DNA of 64,000 nt. Origin: Euphorbia lathyris (Eukaryota > Streptophyta > Magnoliopsida > Malpighiales > Euphorbiaceae). The notes under the pieces were generated by a model. The model was not told the DNA's origin, ran no database searches, and was given only the letters and a program-made list of their open reading frames with translations. Position 1 is the first letter of the stretch; each line of letters begins with the position of its first letter. The position numbers were made by a program, and so were the translations under genes. Positions 60,027 through 64,000 of the stretch are shown piece by piece. The stretch covers positions 44,166,501-44,230,500 of the forward strand of contig NC_088919.1 of the NCBI RefSeq assembly GCF_963576675.1. The letters run 5' to 3'.

Positions 60027-60710
60027 TCCTAATGGAAAACTAATTAATAAAACCTATTCCTAATAAAAGGCTAATTAATAAAAAGCTTTCCTAATGAAAG
60101 ACTAATTAATAAAAAGCTTTCCTAACGAAAGACTAATTAACAAAGAGCTATTCTAGTGGAAAAATAACTCTCCAATTATTATCTAATAAAAACTAATTTA
60201 TCTTGGGGGATAAAATATAATTATTTAAATACAAAAAGCCCAAAGATAATCCCTAAAAATCTGCCAAAATATTCTGCATGACTTTTATTTGATTTTGATG
60301 CGCCGAGTGGGTCTCTGATTCTGATCCTTAAAAATCTCCACATTTATCTTTAAAAATCTGCACATAATCTCATAAAATATTATTTAGATAATTCACCCAA
60401 AATTAATTAATTATCCTACTAAAAATCCTTTTTAATTACCAAGTCAAATTTGATTTATTTTTGGTAGGTTAATTTCTTAATTTTGGGTACAGATAAAGCT
60501 CAAAATAACAAATAGAGATTAATTTATTAAAAGTGACAAAATATTTGACAAAAGTTAGGAATATTTAATAAAAAACTAAAAAGTAATTTAAAAACCTAAA
60601 ATTGACAAAACAATAATAAATTGCTATTTAAAGTAAATAAAAAGGAAATAAAAGATACAAAATAGTCCCTAAAACCGTACTAAAAGATAGGGGTTTTTTG
60701 ACCCCTATCA
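60027..60710 (-). repeat. 3' LTR of element B, second part
   Basis: Continues the LTR broken at 42540 and ends CCCCTATCA at 60710. On the minus strand this is the LTR start TGATAGGGG, preceded by a purine-rich GTGAGGAGGTT. About four 35-bp tandem units (GCTTTCCTAATGAAAGACTA) fill 60027-60150. The two parts add up to an LTR of about 1.67 kb. Confidence 0.75.
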
Positions 60711-62131
60711 AACCTCCTCACACTTTAAAGTTTTACTTGTCCCTAAGTAAACTAAAAAACTAAACCCGTAATCACAAGCCAAGCTAGAAAACCTCCTAGT
60801 TTTACTAGGTGTCTGATACAATTTCGAGCATCTGTAATTACATGCATTCGGAAGTACAAAATAAAGACACGATATCCAAAAGCCGCATTTCAATTATCAC
60901 AGGTCATATTTTTAAGAAAAAGAATACATGTTTAATTAAACGAGCTTAAGGGGATAGCTAAGTAAAACACCTCACCATAGGTAGTTCACTCGATTCACAC
61001 AATTTTGGTGGCTAAAGTGTTTACTCTCGGCTTATGTTCTTGCTTAGGATTACGTTGACTTTGCACGTTCATCCGAGTTCCTCTACTATGCTACATGACT
61101 CCGATGATATCAAAAACAGCCTCGAATTGGGGTTGTAATGTGGTTAGAGGGTTAAAGGTACAACAAGGGTTAATAGTTTTAGCGCTAGAAAACAAAGTTA
61201 AAATGGCTTTAGCAAATATGAAGTGACTGAGCTTTTTATTCATTATTTTTTTCTTTAGACGTTTTGATTTTAAGAACTCGGGAATGAATTTCTCCCCTTT
61301 TTGTTCGTCTCTTTTCTTTTCTTTTTCTGTTTTTCTTTTTCTCTTTTTTTTTTCTTTTTCTGTTTTTCTTTTTCTGTTTTTTTTTTCTTTTTGGATAGTA
61401 ATGCCCATTCACTTTTTAGCCTTTTGGCTTGCTACTATGATGCCATAAACAAAGATAAAGCGCTAGAAGAAAACAAGGGCTCAATGTGAGCTTTGCAAAA
61501 ATTTGGGTTAGGTAACAAACCAAGTGATGGTTTGCAAAAAAATGGGTTAGAACGAAAGAAAAATCTACAAACTACAAAAATACATGCTCAAAGGGGCTTC
61601 CTAGAGTAGATGAAAAAGATAAAATAAGGTAAAGAAAATAGTTAATTCTAATGAGGCTGATTCATCGTTTAACATCTCAAATCATCGCATGTAGGTTCAA
61701 CTCAGTATTAGGTGCAAAATCTGTAATCTTTCCACAAGTCAAAGCATTCACACAAAAATGTCAAGAAAAAGAGCTTTTTGATGTTCACTCTTAGGCTCAA
61801 ATTCAACTCACAATTCTTTGGGTTTCAATTTTGTGCTTACTAGTTCTCCCCAAACTCAAGTTTAATATCACATGCCTTCAATTCTTAAGTTATCTACCTA
61901 AGAAATGATTTTGGCATTTCTTCAAAAGTAGGGTCTAAATGCAAACTTTAGCTCATGCTTTTACAGATATAAGGATTGTGTCCTACACCTAAACTAGTTG
62001 TCATGCAATCTTAGATTCGGTTTTCAGTCCTAAAGAAACAAATAACGAAACTTTAACTTCGGATAGAGTGTACAGTTCTTGGGATTATAACATACTAAAA
62101 CAAATTAAAATAAAACAACGCGACACGAATT

Positions 62132-62162
<31 letters not shown>

Positions 62163-62204
62163 CCGTTCGGGATTTAAAAATCCCGAACTGTTGCTTATTT
62201 CGAC

Positions 62205-62360
62205 CGAGCAGCAGTGCCCAGCAGCGGGCTGGGCGGCAGTGCCCACCGCGAGCTGGGTGGCAGTGCCCAGCTCGTCGAGCAACAGTGCCCAGCTCGCCGA
62301 GCTGGGCGGCAGTGCCCAGCTCGCCCGAGCTGGAGTGCCCAGCTCGGTGAGCTGGGCCTC
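62205..62360. repeat. GC-rich palindromic repeats in element B
   Basis: About five units of some 30 bp containing GCAGTGCCCAGCTCG and GAGCTGGGC. Adjacent units form hairpins such as GCCCAGCTCG/CGAGCTGGGC around 62287-62307. The block is embedded in AT-rich sequence. Confidence 0.85.
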
Positions 62361-62812
62361 CCGGGGCCAATTTTTTTTTTATTTTTTTTATTTTTTTTAT
62401 TTTAAACCCGAACACTTAAAAAACGTAAAAGAAAACTAAACAACTAAACTAAAAGATCAATGTATAATCTAAATAAAATAAACCTGAAAAGTTTTATTAA
62501 AACTTGGGTTGCCTCCTAAGAAGCGCTGCGTTATAGTCGGTGAGCTCGACATAGAATTCCCGCCTAGGTGTATGCTGACATTCGCGTTAGGAATTCAAAT
62601 TCCTGAATAAATAATCCGTACCTGCAAAACGGATTATCAGTTTCAAAGAATTTTAATGAAAACAAAGGATCAAATTTAAATAAATTATGAAAAAGTTTAG
62701 TTTGCTCCCTTTTTGATTCTCTAGGTAGATCAAAGAGAATGAAAATTTCTAGACATGAAGCAAATTCGAACTCTTCTATTTTTGGATTCTTCTCTAGAGG
62801 CTCAATTTCAAC

Positions 62813-63079
62813 TTATCCTTCAATTAATATTGAAACTTTTGGTTTCTCATAATTAGGGATCAGTTCTTCATTGTTAATGGGAAAAGATATTACCTGATCA
62901 ACCTGACCTACCAAATTGGGTTCTTTAATTGATTCGTCCGTGGTTGAATCAACTAGGATCCCTTTTTGTATGCATAAATTTTTAATTGAGGCATACAAAT
63001 CGTCAGTTTGGTCTTCGTGAGTAGATAGGAAGTTAAGCAAATGCGTAACAGACTCCTTATTTCCATTGTTTCTAGCCAT
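62813..63079 (-). pseudogene. Short gag-like remnant of element B
   Basis: An 88-codon frame opening with ATG about 180 bp after the primer site, the normal place for gag, and closed by a stop at 62813-62815. The product is acidic (HEDQTDDLYASIKN) with no zinc knuckle. I do not recognise a domain, so calling it gag rests on position only. Confidence 0.4.
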
Positions 63080-63255
63080 TTTCTCAAAAAAGAAGAATCA
63101 TTAGAAATAACAATAAAAATTAAAAACAAATATTCACACAAAAAGTATAAAGAATTATATATAAACAAGTATCAACGATATAGACAAAGGATATTCACAA
63201 AAGAATGCCTAAACTAACAAATCGACCTTTGGTTCGATATTGCAGAAAAAATAAA

Positions 63256-63273
63256 TCCCCGGCAATGGCGCCA
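63256..63273 (-). other. Primer binding site of element B (tRNA-Asp type)
   Basis: The minus strand reads TGGCGCCATTGCCGGGGA, one base different from the TGGCGCCGTTGCCGGGGA site that Athila/Tat-type plant elements use with tRNA-Asp. It lies six bases from the LTR and fixes the orientation of element B. Confidence 0.85.
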
Positions 63274-63279
63274 AAAACT

Positions 63280-63779
63280 TGATGCGCCTCCCGTTGAGAA
63301 GACTCACTAAGGGATAAGTGTACTCCGTCGTTATCAAGTAATAAATCTGGAAAGTCCAGGTATCGAATCCACAGGACTTATTTACCACAAGTATCGAACT
63401 ACTTGGTCTCAAGTGTTATCTAGGCTTTGGGGGTTTTGAGTTTGGTTTTGTTTAAGTTAATCTACTCCTAGTTGAATTATACTACTCCTAACTAAGTTAT
63501 TCTAATTCTAGCTAAGTTATTCTACGTCTAATTAAATTACTCTACCCCTAATTAAGTTAAACTACTCCTAAGTGATCTTTCACTAGTGCAATTATCCGAA
63601 GGAGCATGGTATGAACAATAATAATGAAGATAGATTATTAGGTCTATTGATTAAAAACCTAATCTAAGTCACTTGTATTCAAGGCGATTAACCCTACTTA
63701 CCCTCCTGAAGTTCCTAGTGCGTGATTCCCTTGTAAGGCCGAAACTAGGTCTAAGGCTCAGCAATTTGGGCTTAATCAA
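63280..63779 (-). repeat. 5' LTR of element B, visible part
   Basis: Matches 41552-42050 base for base apart from about seven transitions, then stops matching after CTTAATCAA at 63779. Confidence 0.88.
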
Positions 63780-64000
63780 TGTTATCGTCGTAATTTATAG
63801 CATTTTTAGTATTTAATTACTAGTTATTTTGTACCATTTTAATAAATTTTAATAATGGTTTTTGTATATTTTTTTCATTTTATGTATCTAAGCCAATTTG
63901 TGTGTTTTCTAGGCACTTTCGTAAGGTTTTCGGCACAAATAACCAAGTCGGGGCTTAAGGCGGCAATTCGGGAGTAAAAGGGACCAGAAAAAAGGAGTTT
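63780..64000. mobile_element. Element D: probable LTR start inserted in element B
   Basis: Exactly where the two copies of element B's LTR cease to match, new sequence starts TGTTATCGTCGTAATTTATA, beginning with TG as LTRs do. It runs to the window edge. Neither its end nor the target duplication can be seen. Confidence 0.6.

Larger units (their letters stand above)
60711..63255 (-). other. Internal region of element B
   Basis: Largely non-coding. It has a pyrimidine-rich CTTTT run at 61308-61395, an ATTT microsatellite at 62130-62160 and a GC-rich repeat block at 62205-62360. TTGGGTTGCCTCCTAAGAAG at about 62507 is a phrase common in plant LTR-element interiors. Apart from the short gag remnant no retroviral-type protein is visible. 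Confidence 0.65.
41552..64000 (-). mobile_element. Element B: non-autonomous minus-strand LTR retrotransposon, twice interrupted
   Basis: On the plus strand the parts are: 3' LTR 41552-42540 plus 60027-60710, interrupted by element C; internal region 60711-63279; primer site 63256-63273; 5' LTR from 63280, interrupted at 63780. The two LTR copies start with the same string, TGATGCGCCTCCCGTTGAGA. The LTR ends form TGAT/ATCA inverted repeats. The internal region is about 2.6 kb without pol, so it depends on another element. It sits in element A; the left flank CCTAG (41547-41551) is the expected target duplication, but its partner is outside the window. Confidence 0.82.

Noticed and set aside
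1..64000. tRNA genes
   Set aside because: Strings matching tRNA 3' ends occur only as primer binding sites next to LTRs (36567, 57028, 63256), without a cloverleaf.

Overview
This is nuclear DNA from a flowering plant, most likely a eudicot. The evidence is AT-rich intergenic DNA, spliced genes with GT-AG (and two GC-AG) introns, a MYB-CC transcription factor very close to eudicot PHL7, many MITEs, and nested Ty3/Gypsy LTR retrotransposons. The protein matches would fit Malpighiales, but that is weak. There are no prokaryotic features, rRNA genes or recognisable tRNA genes.

Layout. 1-9.4 kb is repeat-rich: a Tat/Ogre-like LTR fragment (1-673) with a run of perfect hairpins, a 70-bp tandem repeat, a possible small gene remnant (2756-3191), a solo LTR with target-site duplication (3630-5076), a papain-like cysteine protease pseudogene (5796-7467) broken near its end by a hAT element, and two further MITEs. 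9.4-32.3 kb is the gene island: a plastid-targeted SixA-type histidine phosphatase gene (+, 9485-12777), a 13-exon alpha/beta-hydrolase gene (+, 17254-24288) and, converging on it, a PHL7-type MYB-CC gene (-, 25016-30182, plus a 5'UTR exon near 32.1 kb). Introns and spacers carry MITEs and short tandem duplications. 32.3-35.9 kb is AT-rich spacer with a MULE-type MITE.

35.9 kb to the end is a retrotransposon nest. Element A is a chromovirus-like Ty3/Gypsy element (+) with an almost intact gag-pol. At 41551/41552 it is interrupted by element B, a non-autonomous minus-strand LTR element with a tRNA-Asp-type primer site. B's 3' LTR is interrupted by element C (42541-60021, 17.5 kb, flanked by CCTAT duplications), a minus-strand Tat/Ogre-like element that has gag but no visible pol and is filled with tandem arrays. 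B's other LTR appears to be interrupted at 63780 by a fourth element, D. LTR divergence read by eye (about 1.4% for B, clearly less over most of C) agrees with the nesting order A, then B, then C.

The three genes have no obvious shared pathway: a small phosphatase-fold enzyme, a serine hydrolase of unknown substrate, and a regulator of the phosphate-starvation (PHR) family. The most unusual content is inside element C: a 4.4-kb field of diverged quasi-palindromic units (core GACATAC-GGG-GTATGTC) between leader and gag, and two adjacent, distantly related 39-bp arrays just upstream of its 3' LTR. Exon boundaries were derived by hand from splice signals, frame and family similarity. No database or folding computation was run.
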